This document shows positions 36,018-47,264 of a DNA stretch of 64,000 nucleotides, in pieces. The notes under the pieces are model-generated. The model was not told the DNA's origin and ran no database searches. It saw only the letters and a list, made by a program, of their open reading frames with translations. Position 1 is the first letter of the stretch. Every line of letters starts with the position of its first letter. Origin of the DNA: Dipteronia dyeriana (taxonomy: Eukaryota > Streptophyta > Magnoliopsida > Sapindales > Sapindaceae); contig CM065301.1 in the NCBI GenBank assembly GCA_032871835.1, positions 80,570,069-80,634,068 of the forward strand, in the 5' to 3' direction. The position numbers and the translations under genes were made by a program.

Positions 36018-36800
36018 TCATTTTTCTGATAATGGGCTTACCGATAAGGTCGGACACACACGGGTTGGTGGTTTGGCATTAACTGAATATGGTGGTCGTA
36101 ATGGAGTGCTTGGCTTTCGATGGAGAAGATTATGCTCCTCTATTAAATGTGCCACGTTGATAGTTTTGGACAAGGTTTTTGGTTGTTTGACCCGAACATC
36201 CAATCGGATTTCATCCTTCAATCCTGCTATAAAAATTCCAACCAATTTTTTTTCCGGTAAGTGGTCCACTTTCTAGGACAGCATTTCGAATGCCTCCTGA
36301 TAGGCATTAACGGTTGTAGTTTGTCTAAGCCGTGACAAGGCCTCTGAAGGGTCATCATAATCAGTCGGCCCGAAGCGATGGAGAATTGCTTTGGTGAATT
36401 CATCCTAACTCAAGGGCCCTCGAAATTTAGTGTACCACTGATACCATTGAAGTGCCACTCCTTCCAGGTGGAAAGACGCTAACTGTAATTGTTGATGAGA
36501 TTCAATTCCTTTAAATTCAAAATACTACTTGGCCTTAAAAATCCATCCCATTGGGTCTTCGCCTCCATAGGTTGGGAAGTTTAATTTGAGATGGGTGTGA
36601 TTACGGTCGGAATTGGTTTGGGTTAAGACGGCTAGTCCGTTGTGGGAGGCTTCTCCAATTGATAAGTAGTTGGCTTCCTTTCCGGGGGAAGGTCGGTTTT
36701 ATGTGGTGGGTTGGCTTTGCTGCAATCGCAGGGCTTGCAATTCGTTAAGAATTTGCTCAACCTTGGTTTCATGGGTTGCTAGTATCTCATGGACTTCTGA
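36018..36800 (-). pseudogene. Gypsy gag remnant
   Basis: KKLVGIFIAGLKDEIRLDVR is the conserved Retrotrans_gag motif (usual form F-x-x-G-L-x-x-x-I-R-x-x-V). Upstream sequence to about 36800 contains further decayed gag with stops. Downstream the protease region is not readable. Confidence 0.7.
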
Positions 36801-36860
36801 GTGGAATTCTACGTTAGATTTCGCACATGTTTCCATAGAACCGAACCTCTGATACCAATT

Positions 36861-37197
36861 TGATAAGAATTTTTATTGAGATCAGGTAGAAGAATTTTGT
36901 TGATAGAAAAATGGAGTCGAGAGCAGAGGAAGAATGTAGGGGAAGAGAGTTATTTGGATATAATATTCATGTCTTTTATTCAATTCAAATGGACCTCTAT
37001 ATAGGCCTTACATCCAACGTGATCAAATAACAATACTAAAAAATAATCGACATCTATCTTATTGACTAATTCAAGCAACAAACAAAAATAAGATAACACT
37101 AGCAAATAACAATTAAACAACTCAAACATCTCACTCCAAACTTGATCTTCTTGGCCTCCCATGTGCCACTCATGCAAGCCATGCAACATTCGTACCA
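36861..37197 (-). repeat. 5' LTR of the gypsy element
   Basis: Starts TGGTACGAATGTTGC and ends ATTCTTATCA on the minus strand, followed at once by the primer-binding site. It keeps the empty site for the Mutator-like insertion seen in the partner LTR. Confidence 0.85.
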
Positions 37198-37789
37198 CTA
37201 GTTTACAAACTGATCACTTCAGGCAAAAGGGATGTAAATAGACGAGATGAGGTTAGTCCGATAATAAATCCCTCACATCTGCATAACGAAGTTGTGGATT
37301 GAAATCCTCCGCCAAAAAATAACTCGGAATTATGTAATACTTAAAAAAAAAAAAAGATGCAAATATCTTTGGTACAATCATATTCATGGACTGATTATCA
37401 ATGTCCAATTGTTTTAGGGAATCCATGTTGACTTCACAACAACATATAGTTTCTGTTTTGTTATAATCAATCAACCAGTATTCATTTATTTTGTATTTAT
37501 CTCCTGTCTCACTAGTTTACCAAATTGAAAATATTGACCAACAAACAAGAAAACATGCTCTAAAGAGTAAAGAGACAGCCTGCATCAAACGGTAAAAAAA
37601 TTAAATAAAAATTAAATAAAAAAATAAACATTTATATTAAGGATGGAATTCATAAAGAAACAAAAAATGTCGGGACTTTTAACCATTTTCAGACAAAATT
37701 ATCCTTTGTTATAATTGAAAGTAAAAAAAATAAATGAAAAAGAGGTTTTTATTTTGGTAGGATTACGGTAGAAAAGAAAGAGAAAAAGG
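37198..37789. other. Intergenic DNA right of the gypsy element
   Basis: The 73-residue minus-strand ORF at 37253-37474 has no motif I recognise. The rest is AT-rich. Confidence 0.35.
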
Positions 37790-39480
37790 AAAAACAGGGT
37801 TTCCGCCTCACCAAACCCTTCTTCGGCTAACGTCTCTCTTTTCCGTCTCTCTCTCTCTCTCTCTCATTTCACTGTAAGTTACCTTTTCAAAATCCGTTTG
37901 GCTTCTCAATAAATCGATTCAAATTTTTGATATGTGCTATCAGTTGGAATATTTGTTGCTTTTATTGAAATGGATTTGTCTTAAAATAGAGTGATTTTAG
38001 TTGTTTGTTCTTCATTTGGGGTTTTTGGAGCACAAATTGTTCTTATGTTGTAATTTTTCATAATATTTTTCATGCATTAAAAGTTTTAAGAAGGATTTGT
38101 TATTCCAGTTTGCATTGGAAATGTTATATTTTGACTACTTTGTTTAACATTAAAAGAAGTATCTAGTCACTTTATTTGGTGTTTACCGATTAATGTGATT
38201 CAGAGAAAGTAAAACTAGAGTTCAAAACAATTTCAGATTTCTACTTTTCATCTTTTATGATCTGCATAAAGTGACTGGATTTTTTTTCCCCAATTCCATG
38301 CCTTGTCATGGAGCTCAATCAGAGATACATGTTTCATGTAATACTTTGTCACTCTCGACACCAAATTTCCAATTCTGCACTTGTGTGATACCGTGATGGA
38401 GTATACATTATGGGTGTCTTTCCACTTGGCATTTTGTTATTAAATTTGGATTCTTCATTTATATTTCCTTACACCATCTCCTATGCATATCTCAATATCG
38501 ATACTAAATTTTGTACAAAAAATAAGTAAAATATTATATTTGGCACATCATTTTAGGCTTTTTAGCATTGTACTCTAATACATAATTTTATTATTTTTTT
38601 ATTATTTAAAATTATAGAAATCAATAAATATAATTAATACATTTAATTTATATAATATTTTTTATTATTTAAAATTATAAAAGTCAACAATTAATAAATT
38701 TAATATAGTTATACAATGATATTTTTGTAATTAGTCAAATTTGACATATACTATTCTTTATACCAAATTTGACACAAAGAATAATATATACTAAATTTGA
38801 CATAATATTTGTCATTGTATTGGAGCATGTTTCTTTTTTCACTTTATATCAAATTATAGCATTAGCACAGTCAAATAGCATTGAATTGGAGATGCTCTTA
38901 TATCCTTTTTATATTAAAGTGACGAGACTCTAACTAATAAGAAAAAACCTAAGGTTATAGCGGTTTCTGTTTGATGTGTTTTGCATATTAGAATATTGTA
39001 AATTTTAAGGCTTGAATTATTTATGATTTTAATCGGAAGTTTAAAATATTTTATTGCAGTTTGGTTATGAAAGATATTATTTTAGGATTTACAACAACTA
39101 TTTTATTATGTTTCCATCGTTAAATGTGGAAACAGATAAACCTGCTATCTATAGATGATCATCTGGTCTTTTTTATTGTGTTGCACATTTAAATGGAGGA
39201 TCTTACTACTCGTATTTGTTGGGAGCTTGTAAAGGAGAGGTATATTACTATATAGAGGAAGGCTTTGAACAATAGTTGATATCTCAACAGTAATGCTGGA
39301 GTGCGCACAACCACTGGTATCTGATTCCATTGATGACTCAGACAATGTTTGGGTCCAAAGAAATGTCCACATAACAAGACAATGATAGTTCCTATGCTTC
39401 ATCTTTAGCTACGGCTGAATTTGTGTATAAGTTTTTGTAGTCTATTGTAATTGATTTTATCATTAGCTGATGTAAAGACA
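37790..39480 (+). other. Possible 5'UTR exon and intron, with a 100-bp direct repeat
   Basis: At 37790-37873 a CT-rich leader (CAGGGTTTCCGCC, TTCTTCGGCTAACG, then CT repeats) runs into TTTCACTGTAAGTT, a good plant donor. T-rich intron-like DNA follows. No coding exon with recognisable motifs follows on the plus strand; a short frame at about 39295-39390 (DDSDNVWVQRNVHITRQ) is the only protein-like piece. A ~100-bp segment (38991-39090) recurs at 39593-39692. Confidence 0.3.
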
Positions 39481-39592
39481 GATCAGAACAGTACATGCAT
39501 ATAATGATGTGATGAAGTCTGATCGACTGATGTATTAGGTTATTGGCATGCGTTAAAATTCAAAAAGGATATGCAAATAGCTGGAATATTTG

Positions 39593-39692
39593 AATATTGC
39601 AAATTTTAAGGTTTGAATTATTTATGATTTTAATCGGAAGTTTAAAATATTTTATTGCAATTTGGTTATGAAGGATATTATTTTAGGATTTT
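39593..39692 (+). repeat. Second copy of a 100-bp direct repeat (first at 38991-39090)
   Basis: Both copies contain AATCGGAAGTTTAAAATATT, then TTTTATTGCA and TTTGGTTATGAA, and differ at about five positions. They are 600 bp apart, a local duplication just left of the second minisatellite. Confidence 0.8.
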
Positions 39693-39724
39693 TGTCTTTT
39701 GATGGTATATAATCATTATTATAG

Positions 39725-40262
39725 CTTGGAATCAGATGATACGTAACTTTAAATAATATACATGTAACTTGAAACCAAATTACATGTAACTTCACATCAT
39801 CAATATAGCTTGAAATTCAAATAACACGTAACTTATAAAATGCATGTAATTTGAAACCAAATGATATGTAACTTGACATACGATTAGTATGTAACTTGAA
39901 AATCAACCGATATGTAATTTGAAATTAATAAATATATAACTTGACATACAACTGACATATAATTTAAAAAATCAACTGACATGTAACTTCAAAAATCAAC
40001 TGACATGTAACTTATAAAATGCATGTAATTTGAAACCAAATGATATGTAACTTGAAAATCAACCGATATGTAATTTGAAATTAATAAATATATAACTTGA
40101 CATATAATTTAAAAAATCAACTGACATGTAATTTAAAAATCGATTTCAAAATGACATGTCAATTGAATACCAAGTTACATGCCAATTAGTTATGGAGTTG
40201 CATAGCAATTAGTTATGGAGTTGAATGTTAATTACTTACAATGTTATATGAATTTGACCAAC
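39725..40262. repeat. Second CATGTAACTT-type minisatellite, also flipping at right end
   Basis: Degenerate units of ATGTAACTTGAAA plus AATCAACTGAC or AACCAAATGAT (about 20-30 bp) run to about 40150. The orientation then turns (CAAGTTACATGCC, GGAGTTGCATAGC). This mirrors the architecture at 8270-10356, but with a different unit sequence outside the ATGTAACTT core. Confidence 0.75.
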
Positions 40263-40489
40263 ATGAGATCAATAACTACTCAGTAATTGGATAAACATAA
40301 CTTATCAATACCAGACGAGAATGAGAAAATGACAAATAAAACATGTTCATTCAACATATAACATACCAAACATTCATTCTTTTTTGTTTTGAAACACCAA
40401 ACACTGATTCTAAATGCAAGAAAAACATCAAATAGATAAATAAACTTCTCAACTCATTTCAGAGTATATTATTACATTGGCAGTGACTG

Positions 40490-40860
40490 CGGCCATAAAA
40501 AATCTGGATGTTTGGCCTACACGGTATAACCACACCCAGATTTGGCTACTTGGATTTAGATTCGGAAGAGGATGTTCCATGGCTGTAGAGTTGGACCAAT
40601 GAAGTGACCAAAATTTTTGCCTTACAGGCAGGGGTGGTTCTGCTTCTGTAGATGTTCATCTGCATCAAAGGAGGAAGTTTTGACATAGTGCCACTCATAA
40701 CTGCAAGGCCAGCAGTACAAGTGACCAAATAGAGTGACCGCGGGATCATTTGCCGAGTCTAAGCAGATGTTACACTCAAAGCAGCTGTTGGCTCTAACTA
40801 CAACAATTTCCTCAAACATCCATCATTTTCTCTCAATGCTCAAACACCAAGTGTCACAGC
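40490..40860 (-). pseudogene. RMA-type RING E3 ubiquitin ligase pseudogene
   Basis: The minus strand encodes [31 protein letters not shown] and SSFDADEH. After a frame change come KAKILVTSLVQLYSHGTSSS, then a stop followed by PNLGVVIPCRP. This is the RMA1-like (membrane-anchored RING) order. A RING cysteine before GH is replaced by phenylalanine, the C-P-V-C motif is disrupted at the frameshift, and no C-terminal membrane anchor follows. RMA ligases act in ER-associated ubiquitination. The absence of introns hints at a processed copy, but this short region does not prove it. Confidence 0.7.
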
Positions 40861-42050
40861 TGTAACAACACCAAGCTGCCGTATCTCATCAAATCTTTTA
40901 TGGAGAAATGTTGCCTGCATCATAAAATAACTAATGAAAATCATATAAATCAAAAAGAGCATATACAACTATACAAGAGAGCTTATACAAAAGTGGCCTA
41001 ACTAGAAACAACCGAGGCTAACAAAAATAGCCTTCAAATAAAAGGCCAGAACCCTACCAAAAGTAAATTCATGGAGGATTGGAAGAGTAGCTCATAGAGC
41101 TGCCATGACTATACAAAAAGAAATTCAAATATTACAAATGAGTGAACATTTTGAAAACCGGAGGGATGGAGTTGTAGTGATCTTCTAGAGTATAGTGAAA
41201 TCATGAATCGGGAGATCATCGATCGTAAAACAATTAGAAACAAAATAGCTACTTGCGAAGCTAAACACTTTCTAATAAAATTGTTACACAAGGTGTAAAA
41301 ATCTAAAATTATAAATGAAACATAAAAGAGAAGGCAAGCTCTACAATGACCGTATAAAATAACAAATCTGCATGTACCGTGAGTAATAGAGACTGCCTAC
41401 CATATATGTGCATAAATATCTCTTCCCTTCCTGAGGAATTTTAATGCCCTTACAAGGAAGGGCATTAAAATTTAAAATTAAATTATGATATGCTTCAACT
41501 ATATAAATTATTATATTTTTTCAAGCATTAAGTAATGCAAAAAAAAAAAAAAAAGCATGGCAAATCAATACAAATACAAATTAGTTAACAGAATTCCTAA
41601 CAAGGAAGCCCTTAAGCATTGATACCACCACATCCATAAGTACAAACACTATACTAAGTTATTGGGCAATGCAGGGCAATGAAGAACCAAAGCTATATGC
41701 TCAGTTTTAATGACATAACTAAAGAGAAATTTATATAAAATCTGTACTATATAGAATGTTATTTATGAGCTCAACCTCAACAAACTTAAAAACTCAAATA
41801 TATATTTCATTTTATTAAATTCGGATCCCAAGGACCTTAACCCCCAAAGAGACATTCAACTTTTTACTCATAAATCTACAAGATCACAAATAGTGGTGCA
41901 AGCAGCTGCTGATTTAATTTGCATGGCTTATGAACCTTCAAAAATTTCCTTCATTTTTTTCTTTACTGGATTTAAAAATTTGAAAAGTGAAATCACCTGT
42001 CCGATTCCGCGTCTATGAAGCTTTTTGATGTTGTTATCGAAGCCTGTTGC
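40861..42050. other. Intergenic DNA
   Basis: No gene recognised. An ATTTTAATGCCCTT inverted pair sits at 41437-41474. Otherwise AT-rich. Confidence 0.4.
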
Positions 42051-42215
42051 TCCATCTGCTGCCTTTTTTTGCCCCCTCTAACCATCTTACATTGCACGGC
42101 CAGATCTACTTCAAGAGAGGGACGCATTCCGGGTTTTCAATCTTCTGGGTTTCGATTGAAGAGGAAGATGAAGAGAGACGCCTAAGAGAGAGACGAAGAA
42201 GAAGCCGTTGAGTTT

Positions 42216-42504
42216 TTTTTTTTTTGGTTTACACCATCCGGTTTCCGGGTGGAACGGATTCACCATACGGTGCAATCGGCTCTATCTACACCCCGACTAA
42301 TCCGGACTCGCACCGGGTCGGCCCACTAAGGAGTAAAGTGCTACCGATCCTGTCCACACCCCGACTAATCCGGACTCGCACCGGGTCGGCCCACTAAGGA
42401 GTAAAGTGCTACTGATATGTGTAGTCTGTTCACAAGGGGGTTGAACCCACGACCTTGCTTAATGGATGGGAGCGCCGAACCACTCACACCAACGCATGAT
42501 TGGT
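42216..42504 (-). mobile_element. tRNA-derived SINE with internal tandem duplication
   Basis: An exact 13-bp duplication AGCCGTTGAGTTT (42203-42215, 42505-42517) flanks it. On the minus strand it opens with a box A-like GTGTGAGTGGTTCGG and a box B-like GTGGGTTCAACCCCC, and ends in an A run. A 68-bp unit (core CCGACTAATCCGGACTCGCA) is present twice in tandem, near-perfectly (from about 42288 and 42356). It inserted into the dispersed repeat shared with 12640-12830. Confidence 0.85.
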
Positions 42505-43770
42505 AGCCGTTGAGTTTAATTACGGGTGATGTGAAGAGATTTTGAGTTGATGAAGAGAGAGACAAATAAGCAGAGGAAAGAAATGTTGGCGGTGGAGAGA
42601 GTTGAGTGAAGAAAAATTGGGTGGGGCAAATCAAGTGTTAAAAGGAGGGTGTTTTTGTCTATTCATCCTTAAATATGATAAATATAGTAAAATATTTAAA
42701 TGTGGCTAAAAATAAAAAATCCATAAATTAACCCTATCTTTCTCTCTCATCTTTCTCTCTTCCATTTAATTCTCAAATCTCCTCTCCACGTCCGCCACCC
42801 CGCCGCCGAATCAGTAACCATCACCGCCGCCGAAGTCGAATATCCTCAGCGACCACCCACCACGAAACCCATCCAGAAACCCAACCCAAAAACCTCTCTC
42901 ACCACTAATATCAAACCACGACCACAAGCCACCACAAATCTTGGGTTTCAAAGCAGGAGATGGTGAGATCAAGAGTGACATGCCCAAGGCATTTTTAATT
43001 TGACTTTTGATACGTGTTTATGGCTTGATTTTACAGATAATTGAAGATTTTCTAGTAATTAGATTGAAGAAGAATAGATAGTGAAAGAGATAAGCAGAGA
43101 TATATTGGGGAGAGAAACAGAATTTGAGAGAGACTGAGAAAAAGTTAGAGAGGGAGGACAGAATTTAGATAAGAAATTGTTGTAATATTTTTTGTTTAGG
43201 ACTCTATCTAAAATAGGACTTTGTGAAATAATTCCCTACGATTGATTCACACCGATTAATATAGTACTGTACGAGAAATGATTCTCTAAATTGAGATACA
43301 CAATAATTAATACGGACTCATACTAAATCCCTAACACTAATCCCTAATTTTTCAATCCTTACAGAGAGATGATGGTAAAGAGATCGAGAAAGAAGGGAGA
43401 AAGATCAGCGAAGACAAAAACTGAGGAGCTAGCGGCGGAAAACCTACGGCGGTGTGCCTTGTCGACGGCGACGAGAGGTTATTCGTAACGGCCAATGAGA
43501 GATGAGGTCGTGATTGGTGAGCAGAGATGAGACTTGAGAGAGGCTGAGACTCAAAGATTTGAGAAGGTTAGGAAAAAAAGCCTATTCTTCTTTTTATTTG
43601 CGAGTTTAAAATTATCCCTAGTTAAAACCCACAACCAACCCTCAATTTGTTTGGGCTTACAATGAATGGCCTATTGCGGGCTTTTTAATAATGAGGTCTG
43701 GGTTTAAAACCAACGCTCATCATGCGGGTAAGGGCCAAACCCTCTAAACCTAGCCCATTTTGTCATCCCT
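42505..43770. other. Repeat-derived region with gene-leader-like blocks
   Basis: The dispersed repeat ends near 42740. Positions 42780-42960 (CCGCCGCCGAA-rich) and 43380-43500 look like leader or exon-like fragments without a sustained frame. At 43720-43770, GCCCATTTTGTCATCCCTA resembles a hAT right terminus with no partner found. Confidence 0.3.
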
Positions 43771-44600
43771 AGTCAAAAACCAATGTTTGGTTCTGTTTTT
43801 GACCAAAAATCGCCTCTAGTCTCATGGTTGACTAAAAATCATCTTGCTTTTTAACTTATTAGTCAAAATACACCCAGCTTTTAGTTTTCCATTAACCATG
43901 AAAGGTATAATCAAAGAAGACATTATCTTAGTTTTGGTCATACTCCATTTTGTATCTCAAAAATCATCGATAATTAAATTTCTTTAAATTTATTTACGAT
44001 TTCTATTTCAATATCGATAATCAAAGAATTTGTGAAAAATGATCTTTCATATTGTTGCATAGATGAAATATCTCTTTCAATAGTTCATAATTAGTAATTA
44101 TATAATTCATATAAGATATTTAAAATATCATTGTACAATTAATATATTTAATTGTTATAGTGAATACCTAATAAAAATAAAAATACATGTATATATAGAC
44201 GGATTTAGTTATACTGTACAGTTCATGTATAGCTACAAGGGTAATTACAAGAAGAAATTATTTTCTTTTAGTTTTAATTTCTTATAAATTTTTAAATCTT
44301 TGATTTTTGTAGACTTTTGAATTAAAATCCAATTATTAAAAATTAACCTACAGTAATTGTGTAGTAGTTGAACCCATATATAGACCAGATTAGGAGATAA
44401 TGAATGAAATCATAATGAATTAAATACAAAAAATTATTGATTTTGTCTTGAATATATATATATAAGAAATTTATATTATTTATAAAAGGAAGGGTCAAGT
44501 TACAATTATCATATTCATACAACATTATCATATTATGCATGGAATGTAAATTTCGTAGTGTTAATAGCCAAATTTGGCTAAAGACCAAAGGAAAAATTTT
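43771..44600. other. AT-rich intergenic DNA
   Basis: No gene or clear repeat end seen. Confidence 0.4.
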
Positions 44601-45300
44601 CACTCTCCAAGCAAGAGTTCATATCTAGGACTACGCAACGGGGTACCAAGGTTCTCGGGGTCGAGCTACCATACAACCTCATAGAAGCGAGGCGAGGTCA
44701 CCCACATTCTAGGAATACTTCAGGTAAAGCTCGATGTGATCAGATCAAACTCCTTACATCGATATAGGAGTCTGAGGCAAGGCCGATAGGGGAAGATCAA
44801 AGCTCCCCGATGTCGAGATATCTCGCGACCTCCCCAGAAGCATGCTACCATCTCCACTTGTATAAAGAGACCTTTATGGCATTGAGTTCGACCTACATTA
44901 CCGCTCCATTTCGCCATGAGATGAACCTAATCTATCCAAAGCAGAAGGAAGAAGCTGAAGAGCGCCAACGCAGATATGTCAAGTGCTCAAAGGGACCCAG
45001 AAAGGTCAGATCAAGCTCCAAGTGTCGAGACAAGTATAGAGATGTAACTCGCCATTCGAAGAGTAAGCACCATAGTTGATGACCTCTATAAGGCATCCTA
45101 CCAGGGCAACATACAGGATCACACTTACTCTCCAACGCGCATTAAACCACTACATACGTGCAAATCAAGTGATTGAATCCAAAGAGGAAACAAACTTATC
45201 TCCTTCCAAGATATCTTTGAATCAGTTAAACCAAAGTCAATGACATTTAAACGCTACATCTCGCCCGATAAGGGAGGATTTGATTGAGAGATTCGTGGCG
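44600..45300. mobile_element. Probable LTR or retroelement fragment
   Basis: A GC-richer island, sharply different from its surroundings, with no lasting frame. It contains ATCTCGCCCGATAAGG and repeated TCGATGTGATCAGATCAA / GGTCAGATCAAGCTCC-like motifs, the look of plant gypsy LTRs. No termini or partner found. Confidence 0.35.
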
Positions 45301-45339
45301 GGAGAATAAAGAGTTTAACCTAATTGGATTGTATATAAA

Positions 45340-46235
45340 ATCGAAAAATCATATAAAACAAAATACTTATGATTTTGAAATGAAACGAATTTCTAGTAAC
45401 ATTGGATAGTCCAGTTCAAAAGATAAAAAAATTACAAAAATATAACAAATGAATTAACTATAATTTTCAAAATAGGCACCAAATAACAGAATATAGGAAC
45501 CAAATAATCACTCTAATTTAAGGAATCCTACACGAACAAAACCTTAATTTTGATTCCCCTAAATGTTTAAGTACTCGAGAAAACAGAAAAAGAAAATATA
45601 CACACCTTCAACCTTTCTTTTTCCCTTATTGCTAGAAAACAGTTTTCTTTTCAAAATACAAAAGTTCTTTTTTTATATATATTTACTTTCTCTCTCACTT
45701 GCCGTTCACCATAGTTGTTATGTTTTTTTTTTTTCTTATGATCGTAAAAGAGAAGAATAAGAATCTTAATGAAAAGAGTTTGAAAAGGATATATGGTTTT
45801 CTTATCAAAATTAGAATTTTTATTTTATTTTTTTTATTTTAAAGAAAGAGTTATATTTGGAATAAAACACTAATTCAACTTTTATTTTTATTGTAAAACT
45901 TTAACCGCCATAAAAAAATATAATTTACAAAAACAAAATGTGTTTTTTAAACTTAAATGTTTAGGGAATCTAATAAACTAAAATCAGAGAATATGGGTCT
46001 TATACAGATTTTACTTTTTTTTTCAACATTTCAAGTTTTTTTTTTCTAGATTTCACGTTTTTCGAAAAAAAATTATTTAAAATGCTAAGTTATAGGGTAT
46101 TTTTGTAACTTTGGATATATATTGAATGCTTGTTTTTAATGTGGTTATCAATAGTTGAACCTTCGTATGTGGTCAAAAATTAATTTTCATATTGTATGTG
46201 GTCATTTTTAATAATTTTCACTTGTTGTAAATAAA
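45340..46235. repeat. Dispersed repeat, copy 1 (no MITE)
   Basis: Aligns to 49405-51110 minus the MITE: shared AAACGAATTTCTA, ACATTGGATAGT, TTAACTATAATTTTCA, TTAATTTTGATTCCCCTAA, CTTTCTCTCTCACTTGC and a final TGGATATATATTGAATG. It keeps the empty insertion site (ATATATTTACTTTCTC near 45688). Confidence 0.85.
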
Positions 46236-46319
46236 AAATTTCATTAATAAATTTTAAGAAGAAGAACCAATGAAATTAAAAATAATATTAATTTTATTAA
46301 ATTTAAAAAATAATAATTT

Positions 46320-47240
46320 TAATTTTAAGCTCAGACTTGATTATTCTTAAGAGATTAATCGATAATTAGATTGATATATTTGTATTTATTAATCTAGTTG
46401 AGATCTCTTGAATATTCAAGTTTGTTTGATTAACAATTAGATTGTTGAAAAATCTCTACACAACTAATTGAGTTTGTTTTGATAGACATTGGTCTAAGAC
46501 TTGCATTTATTGTATGAATAAATGATTTGTCTCAATCACATGAATATATGCTAAGTATATGTTGAATACATTGTGAGCATATTTATTGATTCATTGTGAT
46601 TGTTTGTGAAAGCTCGGATTGTTGTATTTATCACATCTAGCTAAGTCTTTATGCTTTGTATTTAGCCATTTGACAACTTGGATTTGTTTCTACAAATTCT
46701 TAGTTGAGCAATTTGTGTTGTCTAGCATAATTTGCACTGAGCATCATTTACATGTTCACACATAGATATTAATTCTCTTCATTCAGTCAAAGTCTTGTGG
46801 CTACGGGTGGTAATTGCACAAGCAAGAGAAGCCTTGCAACCAAGGGTGTGGTTGGCAAGCATTGTGTCAGGAATCCATTGTAAAAGGCCCGTAGGTAGAA
46901 TAGGAAGGTGCTCACGCTAAGAGTAGTGGATTTGGGAATATCACTTGGGATTAAACCAAGAGGTGGCGAGTGGTAGTGTTTATAGCATGAGGTTATATAG
47001 TGTGAGAGTTCGTATATCACTTAAGGGTGTAACTTTCTTTTCATATAGTGGATTTGGTGATATAGGTGATTAGCTTGGCTAGTCCGTGGTTTTTCCCTTG
47101 TTGAAGGGTTTCTATGTAAAAATCTAGTGTTATTTATTTTCCACACTTTATACTTTATATTGAGTTACATTGTTAATATTGACTAATCGAAAAAATTGGT
47201 AATGATCGATTAACAACCACACCCCCCCCCCCCCTCTCTC
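46320..47240 (+). mobile_element. Copia LTR-like fragment
   Basis: GGCTAGTCCGTGGTTTTTCC, then GAAGGGTTTCTATGTAAA and ATTTATTTTCCACACTTTAT are the standard R/U5 motifs of plant Copia LTRs. Coding parts are absent. A C13 run and (TC)n follow at 47222-47250. Confidence 0.5.
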
Positions 47241-47264
47241 TCTCTCTCTAAGTTGTATTAGAAA

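Larger units (their letters stand above)
32120..37197 (-). mobile_element. Decayed Ty3/gypsy (chromovirus-like) LTR retrotransposon
   Basis: Two LTRs flank an internal region coded on the minus strand: 5' LTR 36861-37197 and 3' LTR 32120-33448 (391 bp without its insertion). A primer-binding site (TGGTATCAGAGG, complement of 36846-36857; initiator-Met type) adjoins the 5' LTR, and a purine tract (AGGGAGGAGGAA, 33449-33462) adjoins the 3' LTR. Gag, RT, integrase and C-terminal pieces follow in gypsy order with many frame breaks. The 5-bp flanks do not match (CCAAT and CTAGT), suggesting rearrangement at one end. It adjoins the TIR fragment on its left. Confidence 0.9.

Noticed and set aside
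42420..42500. A tRNA gene
   Set aside because: A- and B-box-like motifs are present, but the rest does not fold as a tRNA, and the unit has a SINE body, A tail and target duplication.
44810..45135. ORFs at 44.8-45.1 kb as a gene
   Set aside because: No motifs, overlapping frames on both strands, and the GC-rich island looks like LTR debris.
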